Positions 1 to 9,307 of a stretch of 64,000 nt of DNA are shown in pieces (positions within the stretch are counted from its first letter, which is position 1; each line of letters starts with the position of its first letter). The DNA lies in contig CAVXFL010000012.1 of NCBI GenBank assembly GCA_963761015.1, positions 21,248-85,247 of the forward strand, written 5' to 3'. Source of the stretch: CAVXFL01 sp963761015 (GTDB taxonomy: Bacteria; Pseudomonadota; Alphaproteobacteria; Acetobacterales; Acetobacteraceae). The notes under the pieces were generated by a model that did not search any database, had not been told where the DNA came from, and was given only the letters and a program-made list of their open reading frames with translations. The translations under genes were made by a program, and so were the position numbers.

Positions 1-519
1 GCCGAGATGCGCGAGTTCGCCAGGGTCCCGCCCGAGGACGCGGCCGCCCTGCTGGCGCGGCTCGGTGCCGGAATCGAACACCTGCTGGACGGCCATCACC
101 ATGTCCATCTCGTGCCCAGTCCGCGGGCGAACGGGCCGGGCTGGAGCGATCAGCCGAGTATTTTCACGATCATGATGCGCGACCCGGCCGATGCCGCGCG
201 CTGGCTGTCGCCCGCCGCGCTCGGCGGCATCTACGCTGGGATGAACCGCGACATCGGCGAGCGGGTCGGCGGCGGGTCGTCCCGCGGCGTGGCGCGCCAG
301 CCGCACCACATCGGCCAACCGGTGCTGATTGGCCAATCCCCGGCGGGACCGATCGGCGGTCTACGGATCGCCTTCGGGGCCCGCCATGTACAGCGGGCAA
401 TCGAGGCGTCCCGGCCCGACTTGGCGGTCGCGTGGACGATGAGCGAACTCGGCGCCTGCCTGGCCAAGCTGTCGCTGATTCTCGCCGAGTTGCCGGAGTT
501 GACAGCGCGCCGCGCCTGA
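1..519 (+). CDS. Uncharacterised protein, 5'-truncated
   Basis: The reading frame is open from base 1, so the true start lies upstream and only the C-terminal ~172 residues are present. The first visible ATG is at 7 and the TGA stop at 517-519. The product looks soluble: a His-rich stretch (GHHHVHLVPSPR), then a SIFTIMMRDP segment, and near the C-terminus a HIGQPVLIGQ...GGLRIAFGAR pattern resembling a domain with alternating beta strands. I do not recognise the family with confidence. No signal peptide or membrane segment is visible in the part present. It converges with the GGDEF-EAL gene, whose stop is 26 bases downstream. Confidence 0.6.
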   Translation, partial: AEMREFARVPPEDAAALLARLGAGIEHLLDGHHHVHLVPSPRANGPGWSDQPSIFTIMMRDPADAARWLSPAALGGIYAGMNRDIGERVGGGSSRGVARQPHHIGQPVLIGQSPAGPIGGLRIAFGARHVQRAIEASRPDLAVAWTMSELGACLAKLSLILAELPELTARRA

Positions 520-545
520 GCCGCGCGCCGCGCCTGGGCGGATGG

Positions 546-2993
546 TCAGATCGCGGTCACGCTGCCCGCGGTGACGGCATGGGGGCGCAGTTCAGCGGCG
601 ACGGGCCGGTGCTCGGGGCCGGCGAAGTAGCGGAGCAGGCGTTCGGGCGGCACCGGGCGGCCAAGCAGGAAACCCTGGAACTGGCTGCAATTCTGCTCCC
701 GCAGCAGGTCGAGCTGCAGCTCGGTTTCCACGCCCTCCGCCGTCACTTCCAGGTGCAAACTGTTGGCGAGCGCCAGAATGGCGCGGATGATCGCCAACGA
801 CTTCTCGTTCTGTCCGAGCCCCTTCACGAACGAGCCATCGATCTTCAGCCGATCGAACGGGAAGCGCCGCAGATGGCTCAGGCTGGAATACCCGGTGCCG
901 AAATCGTCCAGCGCGATCTGGATGCCCTCGGCTTTCAGCGCGGCGAGCGTGCTCAGGGCCGTGTCGGTGCCCTCGATCAGCAGGCTTTCGGTCACTTCCA
1001 ATTCGAGCCGTTCGGGCGGCAGGCCGGTCCGCCGCAGGATATCGAACACCAGGCTCGGCAGCTCGGGCTGGCGGAACTGCGCCAACGACATGTTCACCGA
1101 AACGGGAACCGGAACCTGCCAGGACGCCGCCTCGGCGCAGGACGTTTCCAGCGCCCAGTTGCCGAGCGGAATGATCAGGCCGCATTCCTCGGCCAGCGGA
1201 ATGAAGTCGGTGGCGGCCACCGCGCCGTGCACCGGATGGGTCCAGCGCAACAGGGCCTCGAAGCCGGCGAGGCGGTAGCCGGGGGAACCGGCGGAACGGC
1301 AGGCGAATTGCGGCTGATAGTGCAATTCGAGCTGGCACTTGCCGATTGCCTGCCGCAAATCCTGCTCGAGCAGGCGACGCGCGTGAAGCTGCGCGTCCAT
1401 TGCCGTTTCGAAGAAGCGGAACGTGCCGCGCCCGTCGCGTTTCGCGCGATAGAGCGCGGTGTCGGCGTTGCGCAGCAGTTCGGCGACCGTGCCCCCGTCC
1501 TCGGGGAACCGCGCGACGCCGATGCTGGTGCCGATCAGGACCTGACGGCCCTCGATTTCGAACGGCGCGCTCAAACCGGCCAGGAGCCGCTCGGCCAGCG
1601 TGGCGGCCGCGTTCTGTTGCCGCTCGTACCGCTGCACCACCGCGAACTCGTCGCCGCCCAGGCGGGCCACCGTATCCACGCTCCGTATCCTGTTGCGCAA
1701 TCGCTCCGCCACGCGCGCCAGCAGTTCGTCGCCGAAGCAATGGCCGTGCAGGTCGTTGATGAGCTTGAACCCGTCGAGGTCGAGACAGAGCACGGCCACG
1801 CCCTGCGCGTGCCGGGCGCACAGATTCAGCGCCTGCTCCAGCCGGTCGTCGAGCAGCACGCGATTCGGCAGGCCGGTCAGCCAGTCGTGGTGCGCGAGGT
1901 AGCGAATCCGCTCCTCGGCGCGCTTGCGCTCGGAAATGTCCCGCATGGCCAGCACGACGGCCGGATAGCCGTCGCGCTCGATCGGGCGTGACAGGATTTC
2001 TACCGGCCGGCGCGTGCCGTCGGCGACCGCGATCTCGATTTCGGTGATTTCGCCACTGGGCGTGTGGATGCTGTGCCGCAGCAAATCGGCCGATTCGGGC
2101 GCGGCCAAGTCCACCACGTCGCGGCCGGCCAACTGTTCCGGCGCGATCCCCGTGAGTTGCCCGAGCGCGGCGTTGGCATCCAACGTCGTGCCGTTGCGGT
2201 GAATGAGAATGCCCTCGAACGCCGCGTCGGCGAGTTGGCGCAGCCGCCGTGTCTCCGCCAGGGTGCGATTGGTCAGGTGTTCGTCGATGACGGATGCGGC
2301 GAGGCCGAGCAGCAGAATTACCAGCGCGGCCGCCACGATGCCGATGGCCAGCGATTCGCGCGCCGCCCTGCCCGCCGCAGCGGCCGGGAGCGGAACGGCC
2401 GGCGCGAAACCCGCCGTGGACACGACATGGACGGCCAGGATCATCAGAACCAGCACGGCGGCTCCGCCGAGCCGCTGCTGCGGGCTTTTCAGGGTGGCGG
2501 CGATGCGCAGCGCCGCGCCGCCCACAAGGATGCCGAGGGCACACGCGACCACCGCACTCGCGAAATCGTAGGCGCCGCCCGCGAACAGATTGAGCGCCTG
2601 CATGTCCAGCAGATGCAACGCCGCGATCGTTGCGCCGAGGATCATACCGCTCGCGATGCTGGCGGCCACGTTGTTGGGCCGGCCGACGCAGATCACGAAG
2701 GCGGCCAGCGGACCCGCGAGCCCAACGGCGAGCGCATCGAGGCCGGGCGCGGCGTGGAACGCCATCGGCAGGCCCGGCCGGAAGGCCAGCAGCGCGATCA
2801 CGTCCGTGGCCCAGACGGCCGAGCCGAACACGAATGCCGCGCCGCACAGCCAGGCCCAGCGGCTGAGCCGCGTTCCCGTGCCGCGGGTCAGCAGCGTGAG
2901 GCCCATCAGGCAGCCGATGCTGCCGATCAAGGCGGCCATCGCCACCAACCGCAGGTCGTGTTCCCGGGCCAGGTTGGCGAAGACGTTCGACAT
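546..2993 (-). CDS. Membrane MHYT-like / PAS / GGDEF / EAL protein
   Basis: Predicted cyclic-di-GMP turnover enzyme of ~815 residues. Residues ~15-240 form about seven hydrophobic helices laid out like an MHYT sensor (the EHDLRLV lead-in is typical). The metal-ligand motifs are degenerate: WATDVIALLAF instead of a WATHFIAMLA-type motif, then LHLLDMQAL and VHVVSTAGF. A PAS domain follows (~250-355). The GGDEF domain (~365-530) has an intact GGDEF and an RSVD inhibitory I-site five residues before it. The EAL domain (~560-800) keeps EALLRW, DDFGTGYSSL and KIDGSF, so both catalytic domains look active. I chose the ATG at 2993 because it gives the usual short lead before EHDLRLV; an in-frame ATG at 3026 is the alternative. 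Product certain at domain level; sensed signal unknown. Confidence 0.93.
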   Translation of the reverse strand: MSNVFANLAREHDLRLVAMAALIGSIGCLMGLTLLTRGTGTRLSRWAWLCGAAFVFGSAVWATDVIALLAFRPGLPMAFHAAPGLDALAVGLAGPLAAFVICVGRPNNVAASIASGMILGATIAALHLLDMQALNLFAGGAYDFASAVVACALGILVGGAALRIAATLKSPQQRLGGAAVLVLMILAVHVVSTAGFAPAVPLPAAAAGRAARESLAIGIVAAALVILLLGLAASVIDEHLTNRTLAETRRLRQLADAAFEGILIHRNGTTLDANAALGQLTGIAPEQLAGRDVVDLAAPESADLLRHSIHTPSGEITEIEIAVADGTRRPVEILSRPIERDGYPAVVLAMRDISERKRAEERIRYLAHHDWLTGLPNRVLLDDRLEQALNLCARHAQGVAVLCLDLDGFKLINDLHGHCFGDELLARVAERLRNRIRSVDTVARLGGDEFAVVQRYERQQNAAATLAERLLAGLSAPFEIEGRQVLIGTSIGVARFPEDGGTVAELLRNADTALYRAKRDGRGTFRFFETAMDAQLHARRLLEQDLRQAIGKCQLELHYQPQFACRSAGSPGYRLAGFEALLRWTHPVHGAVAATDFIPLAEECGLIIPLGNWALETSCAEAASWQVPVPVSVNMSLAQFRQPELPSLVFDILRRTGLPPERLELEVTESLLIEGTDTALSTLAALKAEGIQIALDDFGTGYSSLSHLRRFPFDRLKIDGSFVKGLGQNEKSLAIIRAILALANSLHLEVTAEGVETELQLDLLREQNCSQFQGFLLGRPVPPERLLRYFAGPEHRPVAAELRPHAVTAGSVTAI

Positions 2994-3097
2994 GCTCCCA
3001 GCAGTTGTTGTTTCCGGACCAGCCATCCTCGACCCGGAACGATAAAGACTGCGTTAACGTAGCATGCGCGCGCTGCGCGCCCGGCCGAAGGGTCCGT

Positions 3098-4484
3098 TTA
3101 GTCCGCGAAAATCTTGCCGGGATTGAGAACGCCCCGGGGGTCGAGCGCGGTCTTGATCGACCGCATGACCGCAAGCGCCTCCGGCCCGTGCTCGCGCGCC
3201 AGGAACTCGCGCTTGCCGATGCCGACGCCGTGCTCGCCGCTGCACGAGCCGCCGAGCGCCAGCGCGCGGGCCACGATCTTGCGGTCCAGCTCCCAGGCGC
3301 GGGCCAGCGCCTCCGGGTCGTCGCGCGGCACCATGATCACGGTGTGGAAATTACCGTCGCCGACATGTCCAACGATGGCGGCCATGAAGCCGGAGGCCTC
3401 GATGTCCTCGCGCACCCCGAGCACCGCCTCGGCGAGACGCGAGATCGGCACGATGGAATCGCAGGTCGAGGATCTTGCAGCCGGGCTTCAGCGCCAGCGC
3501 CGCCCAATAAGCGTCGTGCCGCGCCTTCCAGAGCTTGTTGCGCTCGTCCGTGTCGGTCGCCCAGCGAAAGCCGCGCGCGCCGTAGTCCGCGGCGATCTGC
3601 TCGGCCTGCGCCGCCTGCTCGGCGACCGACGCCGTGCTGCCGTGGAACTCGAAGAACAGCGTCGGCACCGCGTCCAGGCCCTCGAGCTTGGAATAGGCGA
3701 CGCAGGCGGCGACCTGCACCTCGTCCAGCAGTTCGATGCGGGCGACCGGGATGCCGGCCTGGATAATGGCGATCACGCTTTCCACGGCGCCGGCCAGCGT
3801 GTCGAACTGGCAGACGGCGGCGGACATGGCCTCCGGGATGCCGTGCAGGCGGAGCTGGATTTCGGTGATGACGCCGAGCGTGCCCTCGGAGCCGATGAAC
3901 AGGCGCGTGAGGTCGTAGCCGGTGGCGGATTTGCGCACCCGCCCGCCGGCGCGGATCACCCGCCCGTCCGCCAGCGCCACGGTCAGGCCGAGCGCGTTCT
4001 CGCGCATGGTACCGTAGCGCACGGCGTTGGTCCCGGAGGCGCGCGTCGCGCACATGCCGCCGATGGTGCAGTCGGCGGTGCCGGGGTCCACGGGGAAGAA
4101 CAGGCCCTGGTCGCGCAAATGCTGGTTCAGCATGTCACGGGTCACGCCGGCCTCGACCCGGCAATCCATGTCGGCCGGGTTCACCTCGACGATGCGGGTC
4201 ATGCGCGAGAGGTCGAGCGAGATCCCGCCCTTCACCGGGGTCACGTGGCCCTCGAGCGAGGTGCCGCCGCCGAACGGCACCACCGGCACCCCATGCGCGT
4301 TGCAGAGCCCGAGCAGGCGCGCGGCTTCCTCGGTGGTCTGCACGAACGCCACCGCGTCGGGCAGCACCGGCGGCTGCGTGTCCTCGCCATGCGAGTGCTG
4401 TTCGCGCAGCGCGGCGTTGGTGGTGATGCGGTCCCCGAGAAACTCGCGGACGGTCGCGATCACCGCGTCGACGGGACGGGCCAT
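3098..4484 (-). pseudogene. FAD-linked oxidase, GlcD/D-lactate dehydrogenase type (frameshifted)
   Basis: FAD-dependent 2-hydroxyacid oxidoreductase of the GlcD/Dld family (~460 residues). The start ATG at 4484 follows AAAGGAG at a good distance. The N-terminal part has the FAD-binding segment with VPFGGGTSLEGH, a PGTADCTIGGMCAT-type loop and GSEGTLGVITE. The C-terminal part, in another frame, has VPISRLAEAV and the family motif GHVGDGNFH. The frames join around 3467: dropping one base there restores ...GCKILTCDSIVPISRLAE, which matches the expected family pattern. The span is one base longer than a multiple of three, so this is a single-base insertion, either a true mutation or a sequence error. 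It is divergent from the aldolase/dehydratase pair and may oxidise a hydroxyacid in the same pathway. Confidence 0.85.
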
Positions 4485-4665
4485 GGTGGCAGCTCCTTTC
4501 GGCGCGATCCGGCGCCGGAGCCATCTACTTAAGCGGCTCGATCGCCAACAGTGAAGCCGCCCGGGTGCGGCGTCGTAAATCCGCTGGTCTGGCATCGACG
4601 GGCGCGAATTGACCCTCCGGCGGGCCGCGCCTAGCGTGCGCCCAAGCGGGTCGTGGAGGGCACAG

Positions 4666-5442
4666 ATGGCGAACAAACTGAAGCAGCGCTGGCAGCAGGG
4701 CAAAGCCACGGTCAACGGCTGGCTCGCGATCCCGAACGGATTTTCGGCCGAGGTCATGGCGCAGTCCGGCTGGGACAGCGTCACCGTGGATCTGCAGCAC
4801 GGGGTCCAGGACTACCTCTCCATGGTCGCCTGCTTCCAGGCCATGCAGGCGCACCCGGTGGTGCCGATGGTGCGCGTGCCGTGGAACGAGCCGGGGATCG
4901 TCGGAAAAGTGCTGGACGGCGGCGCCTACGGCGTGATCTGCCCGATGGTGAACACGCGCGAGCAGGCCGAGCAGTTCGTCGCCTCGTGCATGTATCCGCC
5001 ACGCGGCACCCGCAGCAACGGGCCGATCCGCGCTGGTGTCTACGGCATGGGCACGGCCTACCAGAAGACCGCGAACGAGGAGATCCTCTGCATCCCGATG
5101 ATCGAGACGCAGCAGGCGATCGACAACCTCGAAGGCATCCTGGACGTTCCGGGGATCGACGCGATCTATGTCGGGCCGAGCGACCTCGGCTTCTCGCTGG
5201 GGCTGGAGCCCAAGGCGGACCGCGAGGAGCCGCAAATCCTGCGCATCTACGACCGGCTGATCGCGGAGACCTCGCGGCGCGGCATTTTCGCCGGCATCCA
5301 TTGCAACACGCCGACCTACGCCGCGCGCGCGATCGGCATGGGCTACAAGTTCGTGACCATCATGAACGACAGCGGCCTGCTGGCGACAGCGGCGCGCGCC
5401 GCGGTGAAGGCCGTGCGCGAGGAAGCCGCCGGCAAGATGTGA
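4666..5442 (+). CDS. HpcH/HpaI-family aldolase (2-keto-3-deoxy acid aldolase)
   Basis: Class II, metal-dependent pyruvate aldolase of ~258 residues, the usual length. Visible family features are the TVDLQHG segment near residue 43, PMVRVPWNEP, YGVICPMVNT, an IPMIET glutamate and IYVGPSDLG aspartate as the metal ligands, and IHCNTP. Such enzymes cleave 2-keto-3-deoxy sugar acids into pyruvate and an aldehyde. The ATG at 4666 has GGAGGG five bases upstream. The next gene, a UxaA/GarD-type dehydratase, starts 11 bases after the stop, so the two probably form one operon in which the dehydratase product feeds the aldolase (a galactarate/glucarate-like route, inferred). The exact substrate cannot be read from sequence. 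Confidence 0.9.
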   Translation: MANKLKQRWQQGKATVNGWLAIPNGFSAEVMAQSGWDSVTVDLQHGVQDYLSMVACFQAMQAHPVVPMVRVPWNEPGIVGKVLDGGAYGVICPMVNTREQAEQFVASCMYPPRGTRSNGPIRAGVYGMGTAYQKTANEEILCIPMIETQQAIDNLEGILDVPGIDAIYVGPSDLGFSLGLEPKADREEPQILRIYDRLIAETSRRGIFAGIHCNTPTYAARAIGMGYKFVTIMNDSGLLATAARAAVKAVREEAAGKM

Positions 5443-5453
5443 AAGGCTGACCC

Positions 5454-6974
5454 ATGGCTGCGCTCACAATCCGCCTGCACCCCGAGGACGGCGTGGTAAT
5501 CGCCCGCGCCAGCCTGCTCCCCGGCACCGAGGTCGCCGACGGCATTACCGCGACGCAGCGCATTCCCGCCGGGCACAAGGTCGCGGTGCGGCCGCACGCG
5601 GCGGGCGAGCCGGTGCGCCGCTACGGCCAGATCATCGGCTTCGCCACCCGGCCCATTTCGCCCGGCGAGCACGTGCACGTGCAGAACTGCGGCATGGGCG
5701 AGTTTTCCCGCGACTACGCCTACGGCAAGGACGCCACGCCGACGCAGTATGTCGATGCGCCCGCCACCTTCGAGGGCATTCGCCGCCCCGACGGGCGCGT
5801 GGCGACGCGCAACTACATCGGCATTTTGACCAGCGTGAACTGCAGCGCGCACGTCGCCGGCCTGATCGCCGACGCGTTCCGCCGCAACCCGTTCACCGGC
5901 CACGACCCGCTCGGCGATTACCCGAACGTGGACGGGGTCGTTGCGCTCACGCACAAGACCGGCTGCGGCATGACGCAGAAGGAGCCGCTGCAACTGTTGC
6001 GCCGCACGATCGGCGGCTACGCGCGGCACGTGAATTTCTCGCACGTCATCGCGCTCGGTTTGGGCTGCGAGGTGAACCAGATCGGCGGGATGATGGAGGA
6101 GCAGCGGCTTGCCGGGCGGCTGCGCGCCATGGACATCCAGGGCATGGGCGGCACGCGCAAGACGGTGGAGGCCGGCATCGCCTTCGTGAAGGAGGTGTTG
6201 GCGGAATCCAACAACGTGCGTCGCGAAACGGTGCCGGCGAGCGAGCTGACGGTGGCGCTCCAATGCGGCGGCTCGGACGGGTATTCGGGCATTTCCGCCA
6301 ACCCGGCGCTCGGCGCGGCGAGCGATCTGCTGGTCCGCCACGGCGGCACGGTCATTCTGTCGGAAACCCCGGAAACCTACGGCGCCGAGCACCTGCTGAC
6401 GCGCCGCGCGGTCAGCCGGGAAGTTGGGGAAAAACTGGTCGGGCTGATGCGCTGGTGGGAGGAATACACCGCGCGCGAGGGCGCCGAACTGGACGCCAAT
6501 CCCTCGCCCGGCAACAAGGCCGGCGGGTTGACCACCATCCTGGAGAAGTCGCTCGGCGCGATGGCGAAAGCGGGCAGCACCAATCTGGTGGACGTGGTGC
6601 GCTACGCCGAGCCGGTGACGGCCAAGGGCTTCGTGTTCATGGACACGCCCGGCTTCGATCCGGTGGCGGCGACCGGGCAGGTGGCCGGGGGCGCGAACCT
6701 GGTGTGCTTCACGACCGGGCGCGGCAGCGTGTTCGGCTGCAAGCCCTCGCCCTCGATCAAGCTGGCGACCAACACGCCGATGTACAACCGCATGGACGAG
6801 GACATGGACGTGAACTGCGGCGTGGTCCTGGACGGCGACGCCACGGTGCAGCAGATGGGGCAGCGGATTTTCGAGCAGATCCTCCGCGTGGCGTCCGGCG
6901 AGCGCACCAAGAGCGAGGGCTACGATTTCGGTGCCGCCGAATTCGCCCCCTGGCCGATCGGCGCGACGGTGTAG
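5454..6974 (+). CDS. UxaA/GarD-family sugar-acid dehydratase
   Basis: Dehydratase of the altronate/galactarate family, 506 residues, similar in length to galactarate dehydratase. Residues ~1-95 form the SAF-like N-terminal domain (GHKVAVRPHAAGEPVRRYG, then PGEHVHVQN). The catalytic part begins near residue 105 with RPDGRVATRNYIGI and contains THKTGCGM, LGLGCEVNQI, LQCGGSDGYSG and a late PGFDPVAATGQ...GRGSVFGCKPSPSIK block, all typical of the family; the cysteines are candidate Fe/metal ligands. It eliminates water from an aldarate or aldonate to give a 2-keto-3-deoxy acid, the expected substrate of the aldolase 11 bases upstream. Galactarate versus altronate specificity is not decidable here. 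Confidence 0.9.
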   Translation: MAALTIRLHPEDGVVIARASLLPGTEVADGITATQRIPAGHKVAVRPHAAGEPVRRYGQIIGFATRPISPGEHVHVQNCGMGEFSRDYAYGKDATPTQYVDAPATFEGIRRPDGRVATRNYIGILTSVNCSAHVAGLIADAFRRNPFTGHDPLGDYPNVDGVVALTHKTGCGMTQKEPLQLLRRTIGGYARHVNFSHVIALGLGCEVNQIGGMMEEQRLAGRLRAMDIQGMGGTRKTVEAGIAFVKEVLAESNNVRRETVPASELTVALQCGGSDGYSGISANPALGAASDLLVRHGGTVILSETPETYGAEHLLTRRAVSREVGEKLVGLMRWWEEYTAREGAELDANPSPGNKAGGLTTILEKSLGAMAKAGSTNLVDVVRYAEPVTAKGFVFMDTPGFDPVAATGQVAGGANLVCFTTGRGSVFGCKPSPSIKLATNTPMYNRMDEDMDVNCGVVLDGDATVQQMGQRIFEQILRVASGERTKSEGYDFGAAEFAPWPIGATV

Positions 6975-7001
6975 GCGGCCTCGGAAGCGTTCCTGCTTCG
7001 C

Positions 7002-7073
7002 ATCGCCGGGCGGGACCCGGCCTTCTCGCGGCGGTCCCGACCAGATGTGCGGATCCAGTCCGCGCATGACGCT
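7002..7073. repeat. Dispersed imperfect palindromic repeat
   Basis: Intergenic sequence after the dehydratase with the pattern cgccgggcgggacccgg ... gtgcggatccagtccgcgcatgacgc. It resembles the copies at 20964-21041 and 31021-31095 in having a cGGGc..gACCCg arm, a ctcgcggc centre and a closing ...catgacg arm. REP-like extragenic element; this copy is diverged. Confidence 0.45.
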
Positions 7074-7091
7074 TTTGGGACTTTGGGACCT

Positions 7092-7343
7092 TTATTTGGG
7101 CTTGTAGCTGCCGTCCCAGTCGCAGTTCTGCTGCGCGTGGGGGTCATTGGGATGGGCGGCGACGCAGGCGCGGAACGGATCGCGCTCGATGTCGCTCGAA
7201 CCACCCTGCGCCGACGGCAATCCGCGCATCTGCTTGAACCCCGAGTTGGGCGTCTGCTCCGTGGCCGAGGCCGCGGACGCCGCGAACGCGCCGCCCGCCG
7301 CCGTCAGCGCCAGAGCGAATACAAACCGTGAGTTGCGCGACAT
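7092..7343 (-). CDS. Small exported protein of unknown function
   Basis: Protein of 83 residues with a clear Sec signal peptide: MSRNSRF, a hydrophobic stretch of small residues, and an AxA cleavage site (ASA or ASATE, ~residue 27). The mature part is ~55 residues, hydrophilic, and contains two cysteines (FRACVAAHP and QNCDWDGSYK) that could form a disulphide in the periplasm. It stands alone between the catabolic operon and the LarA-like gene, which diverges from it. I do not recognise a family. Confidence 0.7.
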   Translation of the reverse strand: MSRNSRFVFALALTAAGGAFAASAASATEQTPNSGFKQMRGLPSAQGGSSDIERDPFRACVAAHPNDPHAQQNCDWDGSYKPK

Positions 7344-7464
7344 CGAATGCCTCCGCCGTTCCCGATTGCCTCAAATAGAACCAGCGGCGCCGCCCTGCTC
7401 GGCAGCCCGCTCGCGGACGCATATAACGCAGGGACGCGGAAAGTCAGCTTCCGGGAGGCGCGGC

Positions 7465-8778
7465 ATGGCCAGTCACAGCACCGTCGAGATCGCGTTCGGC
7501 CGCGGCCATCTTCCGGTGCGGCTGCCCGCAGGCGCGCAAGCGACCGTCATTCGCAAGCGCAAACTGCCGAAACTGCCTGACCAGCACGGGGCGATCCGCG
7601 CCGCGCTCGCCGCCCCGGTCGGCGCGCCGCCGCTCGCGGAGTTGGCGCGCGGGCGGGGCAGCGCCTGCATCCTGATCTGCGACATCACCCGCCCCGTTCC
7701 CAACCGGCTGTTCCTGCGCCCGATGATCGCGCAGATGACCGCCGCCGGCATACCGCTCCACCGGATCACTGTGCTGGTCGCCACCGGCCTGCACCGGCCC
7801 AACGAGGGCGCGGAACTGGAGGAGTTGGTCGGTGATCCCTGGGTGATGGCGAATATCCGGGTCGAGAACCACTACGCGCGCAACGACGCCGACCACGTCG
7901 ATCTCGGCATCACCCAGGGACGCGCGGTGCCGATCAAGATCGACCGCCGTTTCATCGAAGCCGATCTGCGCATCGCCACCGGGCTGGTCGAGCCGCATTT
8001 CATGGCCGGCTGGTCCGGCGGGCGCAAGGTGGTGGCGCCGGGCGTCGCGCATCAGGACACCATCCGCACCTTCCATTCCGCCCGCTTCATGGAGGACCCG
8101 TTCGCCATCCAGTGCAACCTGAACGGCAACCCGCTGCACGAGGAGCAGCTCGAGATCGTGCGGCGGATCGGCGAGATCTACGCCCTGAACACGGTCATCG
8201 ACGAAGACCGCGACGTCGTTCACGTCACCTTCGGCGAGATCATCGCAAGCCATTTGCAGGCCGCGGAGATGGCGGCGCGGTCTTGCGAGGTGCGGGTGCC
8301 GCGCAAATTCCGCACCGTGGTCACGTCGGCCGCCGGCTATCCGCTGGACAAGACCTACTATCAGACCGTGAAGGGCATGGTGACGCCGATCGACATTCTG
8401 GAGCCGGGCGGCACGCTGATCGTGGCCTCGGAATGCTCGGAGGGCATGGGCTCGCCGGAATTCCGCGAGGCGCAGCAGCGGCTGGTACGGCTCGGGCCGG
8501 ACGCGTTCCTGAAGCAACTGCTCGGCAAGCGCTTCGCCGATATCGACGAATGGCAGACCGAAATGCAGCTCAAGCCGATGCGGGTCGGCCGCGTCGAACT
8601 GTTCGCGACCGGCCTCGACGCCGAGGAGCGGCGGCTCACCGGCGTGGACATGATCGACTCGGTCGACCATGCGCTCGACGCCAGCCTCGCGCGCGCCGGC
8701 GATCCGGCGGTCGCCATCATCCCCGAAGGCCCCTACGTCGTGCCGCTCAGCGCCGGAGCGGCGGCGACGCAGGGGTAG
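7465..8778 (+). CDS. LarA-like (lactate racemase family) protein
   Basis: LarA-fold protein of 437 residues. Family motifs are present: CDITRPVPN near residue 75, GLHRP (the first His of the LarA active site), and a central EPHFMAGWSGGRKVVAPGVA...TFHSARF block with the other conserved His and the Lys that attaches the nickel-pincer cofactor in LarA. LarA proper racemises lactate; many paralogues act on other 2-hydroxyacids. I see no larB, larC or larE (cofactor synthesis) in the window, so they would be elsewhere. The ATG at 7465 has GGGAGG six bases upstream, so it is preferred to the longer frame beginning at 7147, which overlaps the opposite-strand gene. The context beside hydroxyacid and sugar-acid enzymes fits. 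Confidence 0.85.
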   Translation: MASHSTVEIAFGRGHLPVRLPAGAQATVIRKRKLPKLPDQHGAIRAALAAPVGAPPLAELARGRGSACILICDITRPVPNRLFLRPMIAQMTAAGIPLHRITVLVATGLHRPNEGAELEELVGDPWVMANIRVENHYARNDADHVDLGITQGRAVPIKIDRRFIEADLRIATGLVEPHFMAGWSGGRKVVAPGVAHQDTIRTFHSARFMEDPFAIQCNLNGNPLHEEQLEIVRRIGEIYALNTVIDEDRDVVHVTFGEIIASHLQAAEMAARSCEVRVPRKFRTVVTSAAGYPLDKTYYQTVKGMVTPIDILEPGGTLIVASECSEGMGSPEFREAQQRLVRLGPDAFLKQLLGKRFADIDEWQTEMQLKPMRVGRVELFATGLDAEERRLTGVDMIDSVDHALDASLARAGDPAVAIIPEGPYVVPLSAGAAATQG

Positions 8779-8789
8779 CCGATCGGCGG

Positions 8790-9242
8790 TCAGGCGGTCT
8801 CGACCCAGACCTTGTAGCCGACGGCCCGGCCGGTCGCCGCGTGGACGATGCGGCCGGGCAGCACCGCGCAGCTATCCGCCGGGACGCCCCAGGCGCGGGC
8901 GGCGGTCGCCACCGCCAGATCCTGCGCGCGCGCGCACGCGGCACGCATCTGCCCCCAGGCCGAAACGCGCTCGCCGCCGGCGTGCAACTCGGACGCGGAC
9001 AGGTTGACCGGCGCGCTTTGGCCGACCACCCCGCCGTTGTCGTCCATGTGGACCAGACGGATTTCCGCCCCATCCTCGGGGCGGACGATGACCCATGCGA
9101 GCAGCGAGCCGGTCATCGCCGGAGCGGCCCCGGCCGTCTGGGCCGCCGTGCCCGGGACCGTGCCCCCGAGCATGGCGAGGGTGCCGGCGGCCATGGCGCC
9201 GGTTTGCAGCAGCGCACGTCGATTGAACGGAGCGATTGCCAT
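8790..9242 (-). CDS. Tat-signal protein resembling an isolated xanthine-dehydrogenase-like (IorB) segment
   Basis: Protein of 150 residues. It begins with a twin-arginine-like signal (NRRALLQTGAMAAGTLAML) and an AQTA cleavage region. The remainder resembles part of the molybdopterin-binding large subunit of isoquinoline 1-oxidoreductase: AWGQMRAACARAQDLAVATAARAWGVPADSCAV and GRIVHAATGRAVGY have the spacing of the 'AAxxWGVP..C..xxGxVxHxxSGR' segment of that family. Full-length members exceed 700 residues, so this is either a stand-alone domain or a remnant. The ATG at 9242 has GAGG upstream and puts the twin arginines at the N-terminus. It precedes LarA convergently and follows Mn-catalase on the same strand after 65 bases. 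Confidence 0.6.
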   Translation of the reverse strand: MAIAPFNRRALLQTGAMAAGTLAMLGGTVPGTAAQTAGAAPAMTGSLLAWVIVRPEDGAEIRLVHMDDNGGVVGQSAPVNLSASELHAGGERVSAWGQMRAACARAQDLAVATAARAWGVPADSCAVLPGRIVHAATGRAVGYKVWVETA

Positions 9243-9307
9243 GACGAAAGCCTCGATTCCGGTTGGAACGGCGTGGGCGGCGGTCCCGCCCACGCTCGCC
9301 GCGTGCG

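Noticed and set aside
592..3174. Long minus-strand frame (860 codons) overlapping the GGDEF-EAL gene
   Set aside because: It is out of frame with the clearly conserved domains and its product is Arg/Pro/Ala/Gly-rich, typical of a shadow frame in GC-rich DNA.
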